Source of the DNA: Planctomycetota bacterium
GTDB taxonomy: Bacteria; Planctomycetota; UBA11346
Length of the DNA: 64,000 bases
Direction of reading: 5' to 3'
NCBI GenBank assembly: GCA_013816485.1
Contig: JACDEI010000005.1
Span: forward strand, 62,001-126,000
Shown: piece after piece, positions 35,749 through 44,754 of the stretch
How the letters are laid out: each line of letters starts with the position of its first letter
Numbering within the stretch: position 1 is the stretch's first letter
Position numbers and translations under genes: made by a program
Notes under the pieces: model-generated
Databases searched by the model: none
Seen by the model: the letters and a program-made list of their open reading frames with translations, nothing else
What the model was told of the DNA's origin: nothing

Positions 35749-36653
35749 GCCATCATCGTCCCGTCGCCGCCACCGCCGTCACCAGCACCACCGCCGCCTT
35801 CAGTCGGCGAGCCGAAATCACCGACGGGTTCAGGTTCGCCATTGGCGAATTCATGGACCGCCGGGTCATTGAGGTATTCTGTGACCGCATTGGTAGCGGC
35901 ACCCATCGGCGTGGTAGGATCGTTTCCGGTGGGGATGGTGGCGATGTCCCAGCCGATCGGTCCGCCAACCAACAACCCCGCGAGCATCGGCACCGCATTT
36001 GCCAGCGAGTTCACCGCAGTCGGATTCATGCCATGAGCAAAGAGTGCGGTAGTCATGCTGCGTGCGCCTGGGCAGATCGCACGGACGATCGGCCCTTGTA
36101 CCCAATTCAAGACCCGCGTCGCGCGATCGCTACCCATGATGCGGTTAAGCCCATACTGCACCGCCGAATCCATCACCATGCACAATACGCCAGCGAGGAA
36201 GTCACCCAGGGTGAAACCAGTGAAATGGGTAGTCATGCCGATCACCACGCCAGTGGGCAGTGGTGGCACCGGCGTGCCATGACAGTTGAGATTGAAGTTC
36301 ACCACCGAGGCCACACACACCGCCACCGGACCGTTGGCGGTCATCACGCTGGTGGCACCGAACTCGGACTTCGAGGCGCTGCCCAGCAACAACACCGGCA
36401 GCAAGTAGTGCGGAGCAGAAATATGCGGTACCAGTGGGCCGATGTCGGTGGTCCGCAACAACGTGATGCCGGTGGCGGCAGAGATCACATCCGGCTGACT
36501 CTTGCCGGTGAGCGCGCCCCATGGCCCTATCACCAGATTGGCCGCAACAAAATGTGGGATGCTGGGCACCACCACCGGCCCAGGCGGCGGAATAGTGTCG
36601 TGGAAATCTCCACCGAGCATCGGCATGTAGTGTTTGAGCACCGCGCACATCAT
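35745..36653 (-). CDS. Hydrophobic PAAR-like/DUF4150-type protein
   Basis: The protein has 302 residues. It opens with AVLKHYMPMLGGDFHD and a Pro-rich stretch. Long Gly/Ala/Val segments follow, including TDIGPLVPHI, NLNCHGTPVPPLPTGVVIG and THFTGFTLGDFLAGVLCMVMD, and the end is a Gly/Asp tail. I know this architecture from T6SS loci carrying DUF2169, where it is annotated as a PAAR-like or hypothetical tip protein. It sits between two DUF2169 genes with 4-bp overlaps on both sides, so it is an integral part of module 2. The hydrophobic core could insert in a membrane, so an effector role is possible. Confidence 0.65.
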   Translation of the reverse strand: MMCAVLKHYMPMLGGDFHDTIPPPGPVVVPSIPHFVAANLVIGPWGALTGKSQPDVISAATGITLLRTTDIGPLVPHISAPHYLLPVLLLGSASKSEFGATSVMTANGPVAVCVASVVNFNLNCHGTPVPPLPTGVVIGMTTHFTGFTLGDFLAGVLCMVMDSAVQYGLNRIMGSDRATRVLNWVQGPIVRAICPGARSMTTALFAHGMNPTAVNSLANAVPMLAGLLVGGPIGWDIATIPTGNDPTTPMGAATNAVTEYLNDPAVHEFANGEPEPVGDFGSPTEGGGGAGDGGGGDGTMMA

Positions 36654-37639
36654 GGCGTCACTCCTACCGGCACGGGCGTCGGCTGCTCCACCAGGACGCA
36701 GGAACGTTTCTGCAACGGCAGCAGCACGTAACGGAAGGGATAACGCCAAGTGATGAACACCCGCCGCACATCTGCTTCGATGCCGAGTTGATCGATGCGC
36801 AGCGGACACTCGGCGCGTTCCTCACCAAAGGCCATGCGCACTGCTAGACGATGATCAGGAATGCTGAACTCCAACGGACCGTCGGCAAGTACGCCACTCA
36901 GACGCACGGGGCTGCCGGCCGGCAATGCCGGCACGATCATGCGTGGGAACGCTGAATTGAAGTAGGTCGGCTTGAGTTTGGACAACGCCGCACGGTCGTT
37001 GAGTTCGACACTGTTGCGCAGACGCAGGCCACTGGTCGTCGGACAGCAGCCGAAGCCGACTGGTTCGGGTCGGTCCTCCCAGGTGGTGATGAGATGCTCG
37101 GGATCTTCCAGGTTCGGCAACTGCGTGCCGGCTACCCGTTCGGCCACGGTGACGAACCCCTTACCATCCGGATTGTTGCTGTACGGCACATCGAGCCCAT
37201 CCCATTTATCCTTGCCACCGTAGGCGTGCGCGAGATCGAGCGGCATGCGCGTGTAGGGCGCAGGCGCGCTGCTGGAGAAACGTCCCGTCCAGCGCTTCTC
37301 CCACACGCGATCGCCGAACACCCGCGTCCGCCGGACCAACGGGCCGACCTCGACGACAACGTCATGGGTGGTCACCGATCTCCCGCCCGGAGCATGCGCA
37401 TGGCCGAACACCAGCACGTCGACACCGCCACGGTAGAAGACCTCATCGCCATCCATCGGCCCATAGGGGCCGTCCCATGGACCCGGCGAGAACTTCCACG
37501 GTTGCTCCTTCGCCGGTTCCAGTCGTCCATCAACGATGTCGTACGTCACGCGCACCGCGACCGATGCCGCCAGCCGGCGTTCATCGATGCCGGCACGAAA
37601 CAGGTAGGCCGGATAGGTGGTGCGGTTGTCGAGGTCCAT
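36650..37639 (-). CDS. DUF2169 T6SS adaptor (module 2, proximal)
   Basis: The protein has 329 residues and matches DUF2169, with DLAHAYGG and QLPNLEDPEHLI motifs. It is shorter than the distal copy at 34582 and clearly different in sequence, so the two were probably recruited for different partners. Its stop overlaps the PAAR-like start (ATGA). It follows the DUF3540-like gene by 7 bp. Confidence 0.88.
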   Translation of the reverse strand: MDLDNRTTYPAYLFRAGIDERRLAASVAVRVTYDIVDGRLEPAKEQPWKFSPGPWDGPYGPMDGDEVFYRGGVDVLVFGHAHAPGGRSVTTHDVVVEVGPLVRRTRVFGDRVWEKRWTGRFSSSAPAPYTRMPLDLAHAYGGKDKWDGLDVPYSNNPDGKGFVTVAERVAGTQLPNLEDPEHLITTWEDRPEPVGFGCCPTTSGLRLRNSVELNDRAALSKLKPTYFNSAFPRMIVPALPAGSPVRLSGVLADGPLEFSIPDHRLAVRMAFGEERAECPLRIDQLGIEADVRRVFITWRYPFRYVLLPLQKRSCVLVEQPTPVPVGVTP

Positions 37640-37646
37640 CGGTGGA

Positions 37647-38054
37647 TCAGCAGTTCATCATGATGCGTTCGCCGTTCAGGCGCACGTCATCATTGGCCTT
37701 GACCTTCACATCACCCAGATCGGCGGTGACAGTGGTGATGCGCCCGCCGACGGCGAGATCACCGGCCGCCTGGACCTGCAGCTCGCCGCCGCTGGTGATG
37801 GCGACGGCGGTGCGGCCGTGGATCGCCACCCGTTCGGCATCGATAGTCAGCGGCCCGCTGAGCGCCAACGTCAGTCCGCTGCCCAGGGCCAAGCGCGGTC
37901 CCTGTGGTGTCAGCTCGATGGTCAGGGCCTGGGCTCCGACAGGACCGATCAGGCGGATCACCTGGCCACCGCCCTGATCATTGCCGGGTTCGATGACCAG
38001 CAGGTGATCGCCGACCGTCAGCGTGGTCGCTTGCTCGTGGGTGGGTGTGGGCAT
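37647..38054 (-). CDS. DUF3540-like VgrG accessory protein
   Basis: The protein has 135 residues. It is a beta-rich protein ending in DVKVKANDDVRLNGERIMM, a short beta-helix-like repeat typical of DUF3540 and other VgrG-tip accessory proteins. GGAGG precedes the ATG. It lies directly after vgrG in module 2. It is shorter than the DUF3540 protein of module 1 and only distantly similar. No enzymatic motif is visible. Confidence 0.6.
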   Translation of the reverse strand: MPTPTHEQATTLTVGDHLLVIEPGNDQGGGQVIRLIGPVGAQALTIELTPQGPRLALGSGLTLALSGPLTIDAERVAIHGRTAVAITSGGELQVQAAGDLAVGGRITTVTADLGDVKVKANDDVRLNGERIMMNC

Positions 38055-38074
38055 GGGAGCCTCCGCTGCAGGGA

Positions 38075-40192
38075 TCAGGAGTTGTTGGTGATCATCGCGC
38101 CCTTGAGCGCGAGCGGCCCGCTGGCCTTGACATCGATCATCGCGCCGCCGATTTCACACGCCGCATCCGCGGCGACCTTGATCGTCGCGGCACCGATCTC
38201 GACCGCGGCGCCACCTTTGATGGTGATCTTCGGTGCATCGATGGTGATGCCGCTGGCGTCGATGGTGATCGAACTGCCGCCGACGCTGATCTTCACCGCA
38301 CTGCCACCATCGAGGATGATCTGTGGCGCACCAATCGCGGCCTTCGCTCCGGCCGAAAGCACACAATTGCTGGCGACGTTGATCGCTAGGTTGGCGCCGA
38401 CGTTGAGACTGTCATTGGCGCCGACGTCGGAAGTGCGGTTGGCACCAACGTTCTCAGTGCGGTTGGCACCGATACTGAGGGTCTGGTTGGCACCGACGGT
38501 CTCTGAACTGTCGGCACCGATGGTGACGGTGCGGTTTGATCCCACATCCTGCGTGTCGTTCGAACCCACGGTCGAGGTCTTGTCGACCGCGACGCTCTCG
38601 CTGGCGTTGTTGCCGACCGAGACGCTGGCGTCATTGCCGACCGTCAGCGAATAACCGTAGGTGGCGTTGAGATTGAAGCCCTCGGCTCCGGCGCTGTCCT
38701 CCATCTGGATGCTGTTGCCACCACCCGAGCGGATCATGCTCTGGCTTTGGTTCTCGCCCTTCACCTTGCTGGAGGTCTTGGGATTGGGCACCGCCGCAGC
38801 GATCAATGGGCGATCCGGGTCGCCATTGATATGGGTGACGATGACTTCGGTATCCTTGTGCAGCGGGAAATGCATGCCCATGTCGTCGCCGGCATAGGGC
38901 TGGGCCATGCGCACGAAGCGTGAGGCCTTGCCGTCCTTCAAGTCGCTGCGATCGAAAGGGAACTTGAGTTTGTAGCGGCCCTGGTCGTCAAGTTCGGAGT
39001 ACTGGCCATCACCAGCAGCATCGACCTTGGCGGTGATGGTGCCGTGCACCACCGGCTTGGGCGTCACCCGTTTCGGGCGGAACACTACGCTTGCGGGAAT
39101 GGTGATGAAGTCGTTGATGTAGATCGCGCTGGGATCCTCGTCCTCATCCGCGGTGGCGAAGGCCTGCGAGCCCTGATGCTTCACTTCGATCAGCAGGTGG
39201 TCGATGTTGACATCCGCGCGGTAGTGTTCGGCGAGGGTGAACACCCCGCCGGCGCGGAATCCACGCGCATCGCCCACGCCGCGAAATTGGCGCTTGCGGC
39301 AGGCGATTTCCTGCGAGCGCACGGTCGCCAGGGCCTTGCCCTCGTCCTCGTCTTTGAAGTGGTCGCCGTATTCGTACTGATGACCGAACGCTGCCGGCGA
39401 ACTGACCTCGGCCGTCGGATACATCGGCGCATCCGGCGTGCGGTAGTTGTAATCACCCAACACCACCTGACCGGTGACCGGGCGATGCAACACGGTCAGT
39501 TCCGTGACCGATTCCTCGACCACCGCGTCCTCGGCTCGCGTGCCACCGACATGCGTGCGGTAGATGAAACTGGCGGCACCGGTGACCTTCGTGCAGTTCT
39601 CTGGCTGGTCGCCGAACACCACCACCGAGCGTTTTTCACCGTGTTCGAAGCTGAAAAAGATGCCCTCGTGTTCGAGCAGGCGGCTGATGAAAGCCAGGTC
39701 GTTTTCGCGGTACTGCACCACGTATTCGCGTTTGGGGTAGGTGCGGCCCTTGGCGCGAAACTCGAAATCCTCGGGTTCGAAGCCATGGTCCTTGAGCACC
39801 TGCTCGACGATCTCGGCCACCGTCAGATCCTGGAAGATGCGGCTCTGGCTGGTGAGCGACAGACGCCACAGCCGTGGCATGAGCACCGCGCGGTAGCGCA
39901 CGCCGTCGTCCGTACGCCCGTGCTGCTCGAAACTCGCGAGGACGCCGTGCAGCAACAACATCTGCACGCCGCGTTTGCCCGAGGCCAACACCGTCGGCTG
40001 CTTGATGCCGAGCCGCGCGTCAGCCGCCAGGATCGCCTCGCCATCGAGATCGGCCTGCGCCGACATCAGGTCGAACTCGAAACGGAACAGCGTCGACATG
40101 CGCTCGACGCCATGGAAGGCGGCGATCTGGAGCGTGCCGTCTTCCACGGCACCACTATGGAGCTGATAAGCCCGCCTCGATGCATCGACCAT
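38075..40192 (-). CDS. vgrG: T6SS spike protein VgrG (module 2)
   Basis: The protein has 705 residues. A gp27-like N-terminal domain (about 1-390) contains VVQYRENDLAFISRLLEHEGIFF. It is followed by a gp5-type OB domain with KLKFPFDRSD and the GMHFPLHKDTEV segment. From about residue 520 a run of eight-residue units of the form VGANxxxx repeats about eight times; this matches the octapeptide pattern of the gp5/VgrG triple-stranded beta-helix. There is no C-terminal enzyme extension, so cargo must bind through the DUF2169/PAAR-like genes downstream. It heads module 2. Confidence 0.96.
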   Translation of the reverse strand: MVDASRRAYQLHSGAVEDGTLQIAAFHGVERMSTLFRFEFDLMSAQADLDGEAILAADARLGIKQPTVLASGKRGVQMLLLHGVLASFEQHGRTDDGVRYRAVLMPRLWRLSLTSQSRIFQDLTVAEIVEQVLKDHGFEPEDFEFRAKGRTYPKREYVVQYRENDLAFISRLLEHEGIFFSFEHGEKRSVVVFGDQPENCTKVTGAASFIYRTHVGGTRAEDAVVEESVTELTVLHRPVTGQVVLGDYNYRTPDAPMYPTAEVSSPAAFGHQYEYGDHFKDEDEGKALATVRSQEIACRKRQFRGVGDARGFRAGGVFTLAEHYRADVNIDHLLIEVKHQGSQAFATADEDEDPSAIYINDFITIPASVVFRPKRVTPKPVVHGTITAKVDAAGDGQYSELDDQGRYKLKFPFDRSDLKDGKASRFVRMAQPYAGDDMGMHFPLHKDTEVIVTHINGDPDRPLIAAAVPNPKTSSKVKGENQSQSMIRSGGGNSIQMEDSAGAEGFNLNATYGYSLTVGNDASVSVGNNASESVAVDKTSTVGSNDTQDVGSNRTVTIGADSSETVGANQTLSIGANRTENVGANRTSDVGANDSLNVGANLAINVASNCVLSAGAKAAIGAPQIILDGGSAVKISVGGSSITIDASGITIDAPKITIKGGAAVEIGAATIKVAADAACEIGGAMIDVKASGPLALKGAMITNNS

Positions 40193-40300
40193 GCGCGAAC
40201 CACCTTCCCTGGAGCAACCAGTGGGAGGGTGATAGATCGGGAGGCAGGAGGGTCAAGCCAAGTGCAGTCCCATGCGTCGATGTGACGCGGTGCGTACCGC

Positions 40301-41572
40301 TCAGGCCGAACTGCTTGCGACGTTTGTCGTGCTCAACGCTGCCAACTGACGCGCCGCCGGCGCCATGACGTCAAAAAGCGGGCGCCCGGGCACCAACCAG
40401 GCGCGTTCGCTGGCCGCAGCAGTTCGCTGCGGCTGGGTGCCGGTACACAGCACCGCTTCCAGGTGGTCGCTGGTCAGTGGACGACCAAGCAGGTGGCGTG
40501 CACCAACCGGGGTCGTGTCGGCATGACGCCCCCACCAGGCGGTCACCTTGTCGGCATCGGGCCAGGGCAGGTATTCATCCGGGTCGGGGGCGACGTCCGG
40601 ATCTGCGGGATCATCGGTTGGACCAGCGCGGAAGCCCGCTGGTGGCTGGCCGGTCAAACCCGCGTCCTCGAGATCAGCACCGGTGATCAGGGAGAACGCC
40701 TGGCCGGCGAGGCGCGCCACGGCCGGGATCTGCAACTGCATCAGCAACCACGGCATCACCAACGTATCACCGTGGGCACCGGCAAGGTGAACTGCACGCC
40801 GCAGGTGTTCGGCTTTGGCGGCGTCGTTCTTGAGCCAGTCCATCACCGTCGCCCGTGGTAAGCGACGCGCAGCAAGGTCGACCAAGCGCTCCGCCCAGTG
40901 GTCCGTCACGCGGGTGGCCTGGGCGCGCAACGCGGCGGTTGCTTCACCTCCGAGCATGACCAGCGACCACAGCGCAGCACTGCGGCACGCCGGCTGCACA
41001 TCCGCCAGCGCCTGGCGACAACGATCCATCAAATCACTCCGTCCCAGTTCGCCCGCTGCGCATAAGGCCTGGGCACGCAGGTCGGCATCCGTATGCGTGC
41101 AGGCCGCCGTCAAACGCGCCGCCGGATCCCGGCCGCTCGCGACATCGATGCCGAGTGCCGCCTGCAGCAACACCGGCGCATCGGCCAGCCACCAGCGGGA
41201 GCTTGCCGAGGTGGTTCGCGGCGTGATGACCCAGGTGAATCCAGCAACCACGCCAGCAACTACTGTCGGATCGGCGAGCACCGCTTCGGCGATCGTGGCG
41301 CAACGCGCATCCGCGTCATCCGCTTCGCAGGCGAGCGCAGCCAGGACGAACAACGTGCTTGTCCGAGGTGCCTGGGCGCTGAGCTCCTGGGCAACCCGCC
41401 AGCCATCGCCACCGGCCAGCCGCAGGCCATCGAGGTGCGCCTCGATACGTTCATCGTGCTCGGCCAGATCGGGCAACCTGACGTGCGGACGTCGACTGAT
41501 GGACTGCCTTAACGACCAGAGACCCGCCGCCTCGTCCGCGTGCTCCGCCAAGATGTCATCGTCGCTGGTCAC
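40301..41572 (-). CDS. HEAT-repeat-type T6SS-associated protein (TIGR02270-like)
   Basis: The protein has 423 residues and is almost entirely helical and Ala-rich. It opens with the EHADEAAGLWSLR and LAEHDERIEAHLDGLRLAG words characteristic of the TIGR02270 family found in T6SS loci. The final part is a WL-P-GRPLF segment. The family is conserved beside DUF2169 genes, but its function is unknown; a scaffold role is inferred from the HEAT-like pattern. The GTG at 41572 is chosen because family similarity starts there. The frame stays open upstream, but that part would overlap the divergent DUF2169 gene and a 15-bp tandem repeat. Confidence 0.7.
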   Translation of the reverse strand: MTSDDDILAEHADEAAGLWSLRQSISRRPHVRLPDLAEHDERIEAHLDGLRLAGGDGWRVAQELSAQAPRTSTLFVLAALACEADDADARCATIAEAVLADPTVVAGVVAGFTWVITPRTTSASSRWWLADAPVLLQAALGIDVASGRDPAARLTAACTHTDADLRAQALCAAGELGRSDLMDRCRQALADVQPACRSAALWSLVMLGGEATAALRAQATRVTDHWAERLVDLAARRLPRATVMDWLKNDAAKAEHLRRAVHLAGAHGDTLVMPWLLMQLQIPAVARLAGQAFSLITGADLEDAGLTGQPPAGFRAGPTDDPADPDVAPDPDEYLPWPDADKVTAWWGRHADTTPVGARHLLGRPLTSDHLEAVLCTGTQPQRTAAASERAWLVPGRPLFDVMAPAARQLAALSTTNVASSSA

Positions 41573-41617
41573 GCGCAGGCTTCTAGACGGTTCCTGGCGG
41601 CGCGCCAGACGCCCGAT

Positions 41618-41677
41618 GTCGCCTGTCCAACGGTCGCCTGTCCAACGGCCGCCTGTCCAACGGCCGCCTGCATGCTG
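41618..41677. repeat. 15-bp tandem repeat in a divergent intergenic region
   Basis: Units at 41618-41632, 41633-41647 and 41648-41662 are nearly identical, and 41663-41677 is a partial fourth. They lie between the HEAT-type gene (-) and DUF2169 gene (+), where both promoters should be. Confidence 0.85.
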
Positions 41678-41783
41678 GCCGCCCATACACCCGCAGTGGT
41701 TGACACCTACGCGTCCCGGTAATGGTGCCACCCTCGACAATCCTGAGTCACCTTGCGCATTGCCACCCGACCAATCACGCCCC

Positions 41784-42848
41784 ATGTCCCACCCCGCCAT
41801 CGACAACCGCACGCCATTCGTGCTCACACCGATCTTCCAGGTCGATGAACGGGGGCGACCGATCGTCAGCGCATTGCTTAAGGGCGCCTTCACCTGGGAT
41901 TCCCGCGGACGCGTCACTCCAGCGGTGAAACCGTTGCCGTGGAATCCCACCGGCACCCACCGCGGCGAACCCGGTGCCAGCAGCGTGTTGCATGAGCCGG
42001 AGATCGCGCCGTGGAAAGCTGCCACCGATGTCGCACTGATCGCCCACGCCTGCACCCAGCACCCGGACGACTCCCGCGTCGACGTCATGATCGAAATCGG
42101 GTCCATCGGACGCCATGTGGTGGTGACCGGTGATCGCTGGTTCCAGAAACGTTGGCTCGGCATCGGCATCAGTGAACCGCAGGCTTTCGAACGGATCCCG
42201 CTGTCGTGGGAAAACGCCTTCGGTGGCTGGGATCGCACGTTCGAGGAAGCAAAACAACAGGGATACGAACCCCGCAATCCCCTCGGTGCCGGTTTTCGTC
42301 TGAAGAGTTCGCCATGGGTCGAGGAGGTGCGCCTGCCAAACATGGAAGATCCTGCGCATCTTGTTCGTGCGTGGGGAAAACCGGTGATCCCGGCCGGCAT
42401 CGGCTTCACCTCGCCTGATATGATGCCGCGGCGTAGATTCGCCGGCACCTACGATGCTGAGTGGCAAGCCCAACGGTCACCGATGTTGCCCGCCGATTTC
42501 GATCGGCGGTTCTTCAACGCCGCGGCCCCAGGCATGGTCGCTGATGGCTACCTGCGCGGTGATGAACAAGTGCTCATCCGCGGCGTGACGCGTTCGGGCA
42601 TGCTCGACCTGACCCTGCCCGGGATTCCACCACCAACCGTCACCATCGCCTTTCGTCACGGACGCGAGGACGTCCGCCAGGACACCGTGCTCGACACCGT
42701 GATCATCGACGTTGATGCCAAGCAGCTCGTGTTGCTGTGGCGCACCTTGGTCACCCTCGACCAGGGACCGCACGAGGTCAGCGATCTGGTCGCGGTCGAC
42801 GGAGTCCATAGCATGATCACCGCGGCGATGCCCGCGCTGAGCACCTGA
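41784..42848 (+). CDS. DUF2169 T6SS adaptor (DUF2169-DUF4150 pair)
   Basis: The protein has 354 residues and is full-length DUF2169 with ENAFGGWD, RLPNMEDPAHLV and the GYLRGDEQV segment. ATG 41784 begins the conserved part; the frame stays open far upstream, but that part is antisense to the HEAT-type gene. It is followed 10 bp later by a DUF4150 PAAR-like gene, and the pair forms a small plus-strand unit with no cargo gene of its own. It may serve the neighbouring module 3, whose VgrG, toxin and immunity genes lack DUF2169 and PAAR-like genes. Confidence 0.88.
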   Translation: MSHPAIDNRTPFVLTPIFQVDERGRPIVSALLKGAFTWDSRGRVTPAVKPLPWNPTGTHRGEPGASSVLHEPEIAPWKAATDVALIAHACTQHPDDSRVDVMIEIGSIGRHVVVTGDRWFQKRWLGIGISEPQAFERIPLSWENAFGGWDRTFEEAKQQGYEPRNPLGAGFRLKSSPWVEEVRLPNMEDPAHLVRAWGKPVIPAGIGFTSPDMMPRRRFAGTYDAEWQAQRSPMLPADFDRRFFNAAAPGMVADGYLRGDEQVLIRGVTRSGMLDLTLPGIPPPTVTIAFRHGREDVRQDTVLDTVIIDVDAKQLVLLWRTLVTLDQGPHEVSDLVAVDGVHSMITAAMPALST

Positions 42849-42858
42849 GGAGCAAATC

Positions 42859-43320
42859 ATGGGCGTCACCGTCGGCGTCAACAATCTCTCGGTCGTGCAC
42901 AAAGACAGCGGCGGCATCACCATCGCCTTCCCCGACGTGTGCAAGACGCCCACCCCAGGCGGACCGGTGCCGATCCCCTACCCCAACATCGCGCAGTCGT
43001 CAGACACCGCCAAAGGCAGCAAGTCGGTGAAGGTTGATGGCAACCCGGTGTGCTTGAAAGATTCCAACTTCAAGACCAGCACCGGCGACGAGGCCGGCAC
43101 CGCGGGTGGTGGCGTGGCGTCGAGCAAAACCAAGGGCAAGGCGGAGTTCGTGAACTTCAGCATGGATGTGAAGATCGAGGGCAAGAACGTCGCGCGGGCG
43201 CTCGACCTGATGCTGCATAATGACAAGAACACGCCGCCGGTGCCGCTCATTCAGGGGCCGGTGGTGGCGCTGCCGGGAGGGGTGAAACCCACCTGCGCCG
43301 AATGTGGTAAGGATATCTGA
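42859..43320 (+). CDS. DUF4150 PAAR-like tip protein
   Basis: The protein has 153 residues and the DUF4150 signature: FPDVCKTP near residue 24, PIPYPNIAQ, STGDEAG and a GKAEFVNFSMDVKIEGK segment. The C-terminus contains CAECG, a cysteine pair that could bind metal. GAGGAG stands upstream of the ATG. Together with the preceding DUF2169 it supplies the tip that module 3 does not encode itself. No toxin extension is present. Confidence 0.9.
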   Translation: MGVTVGVNNLSVVHKDSGGITIAFPDVCKTPTPGGPVPIPYPNIAQSSDTAKGSKSVKVDGNPVCLKDSNFKTSTGDEAGTAGGGVASSKTKGKAEFVNFSMDVKIEGKNVARALDLMLHNDKNTPPVPLIQGPVVALPGGVKPTCAECGKDI

Positions 43321-43336
43321 TCTACCTCTGACGCCG

Positions 43337-44110
43337 TCACACCACTGACGGTTCGCTCAGCCAAGCATTGGCTGCGAGCGGTGTTGGAGCGGTCGCGATC
43401 AGGAAATTCGGAATCAGTGGGTACTGATCAGCGATGGCAATGCCTGCGGCCGAGGCAAGACGCACCATCGCCAGGCCATCAATGCAAATGGCACCCAAGG
43501 TGCAGAGTTCGATGTCGGGCGCGGCTTCGCGCTGCGTCAAATCCACGTAGCGCGTACGGTGCGCTTCGATCAGTTCCATCAGTCCCTGTGCGAATGACTC
43601 CTGGTTGCCGCGTTGGAACGCCTCGCAGATGAGTAGCCGTCCGTCTTCTGCCGCCTCCCTGCAGGTCGACAACGCCTCCAATGCCATGGCGGCTTCCTTG
43701 GCATTCGCGGTCAGGAATTGCGCAATCAGGAACCGCTGAAAAAAGAACTCGTCGGCGAATTCCTCGTCCTCTCGAAGGACCGTTGGCAACAGGGCAGCAA
43801 TCGCACGGGCCACCCCCAGGTCGCCACCGGCGAGCGCATCACGGAACGGTAAAGCCCGTCCGGCAGCAGGACCTTGGTAAGGGGATCGGCTGTTCGTCGC
43901 GAGGAATGCCTGCCCGCTTCGCCCAAACCATGCATTGGTCTCCACCCCATCCATCCGCATCAACACCGCACACGCCGCCATCATGCGGTAGGCGGTCGCC
44001 AAACGCACAGCGCCAGCGGCGTCCAGGTCACCGGACGCCGCTGCGGGGCGCAGTTCCGTGATGACCGCGAGCGCCTGGGCTTCATAGACCGGCAGGTGAT
44101 AGTCAGCCAT
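43337..44110 (-). CDS. Imm49-type immunity protein
   Basis: The protein has 257 residues and is all-helical. The pattern RDALAGGDLGVARAIAALLP, the EEFADEFFFQRFLIAQFL block, a LMELIEAHR segment and the ending CIDGLAMVRLASAAG...YPLIPNFLI fit the Imm49 family of toxin-immunity proteins. ATG 44110 with GGAG upstream is preferred over a TTG at 44116. It is the last gene of the AHH toxin unit, 39 bp after the Imm11-like gene. The toxin partner of an Imm49 protein is not obvious here; it could be a second immunity to the AHH nuclease or a remnant of a lost pair. Confidence 0.6.
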   Translation of the reverse strand: MADYHLPVYEAQALAVITELRPAAASGDLDAAGAVRLATAYRMMAACAVLMRMDGVETNAWFGRSGQAFLATNSRSPYQGPAAGRALPFRDALAGGDLGVARAIAALLPTVLREDEEFADEFFFQRFLIAQFLTANAKEAAMALEALSTCREAAEDGRLLICEAFQRGNQESFAQGLMELIEAHRTRYVDLTQREAAPDIELCTLGAICIDGLAMVRLASAAGIAIADQYPLIPNFLIATAPTPLAANAWLSEPSVV

Positions 44111-44149
44111 GCGCAAGTTCTCCGAAAAAGGTAGGCTGAACCTGCCAGA

Positions 44150-44731
44150 TCAACCATTGATGACCTTGACCTCATCGAACACCACATTTGTGAATTTCCG
44201 TTTGGCCAACGCCCGACCGAGTGTCTCCGACATGATCAATTTTTCCGGCTTGGCCGCGAGCCGGAAGAGGTGGAGATCAGGAGCCAAACGTTTGGCGTCG
44301 ATGGTTGGTGTCTTGATGATAACTATTGTGCCTTTGGAGGTCTTCTTCACTTGTGACGCCTTTTCATCAAGACAGTCAACCGTGCCGATGACATTCAAGA
44401 CCCCATAATCGGAGCTGACGAGTTTTCCCCGCTGATTGTAAATCTCCACCGGCAGGAACTCGATCTCGTTATGACAGACCTCGCGGATGACCGCCATCAT
44501 GTCGCGATGGCACACCAGGAAGGCCATCGCCGTGCCGACCACGGTTGACAATTTCATCCCTGGGATGTCCGGATCCATGAGCAGGCGCGCCTTGGGGGAC
44601 CAATGTGCGCCCATCGTCTGCCCAGACGTCAGACCATAATCATGACGCCCAAGACCTTCCGGCGGATCCTGCAGGATGCATAGGCTGGGATCGTTGGTGG
44701 CACCCATGGTGCGGAGCATGAAATAGTCCAT
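44150..44731 (-). CDS. Imm11 (DUF1629)-type immunity protein
   Basis: The protein has 193 residues. The FLPVEIYNQRG, DYGVLNVIGTVDCLDEKAS and HLFRLAAKPEKLIMSE blocks match the Imm11/DUF1629 family (the MXAN_0049 type), immunity proteins encoded beside AHH-type nuclease toxins. It directly follows the AHH toxin gene by 23 bp. It has no signal peptide, so it would act in the cytoplasm, where a nuclease needs to be neutralised. Confidence 0.75.
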   Translation of the reverse strand: MDYFMLRTMGATNDPSLCILQDPPEGLGRHDYGLTSGQTMGAHWSPKARLLMDPDIPGMKLSTVVGTAMAFLVCHRDMMAVIREVCHNEIEFLPVEIYNQRGKLVSSDYGVLNVIGTVDCLDEKASQVKKTSKGTIVIIKTPTIDAKRLAPDLHLFRLAAKPEKLIMSETLGRALAKRKFTNVVFDEVKVING

Positions 44732-44754
44732 GATGACTTCGTCTCCTCATACTC

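Noticed and set aside
41573-42448. N-terminal extension of the HEAT-type protein
   Set aside because: It would be antisense to a well-supported DUF2169 gene and would translate a 15-bp repeat; family similarity starts near 41572.
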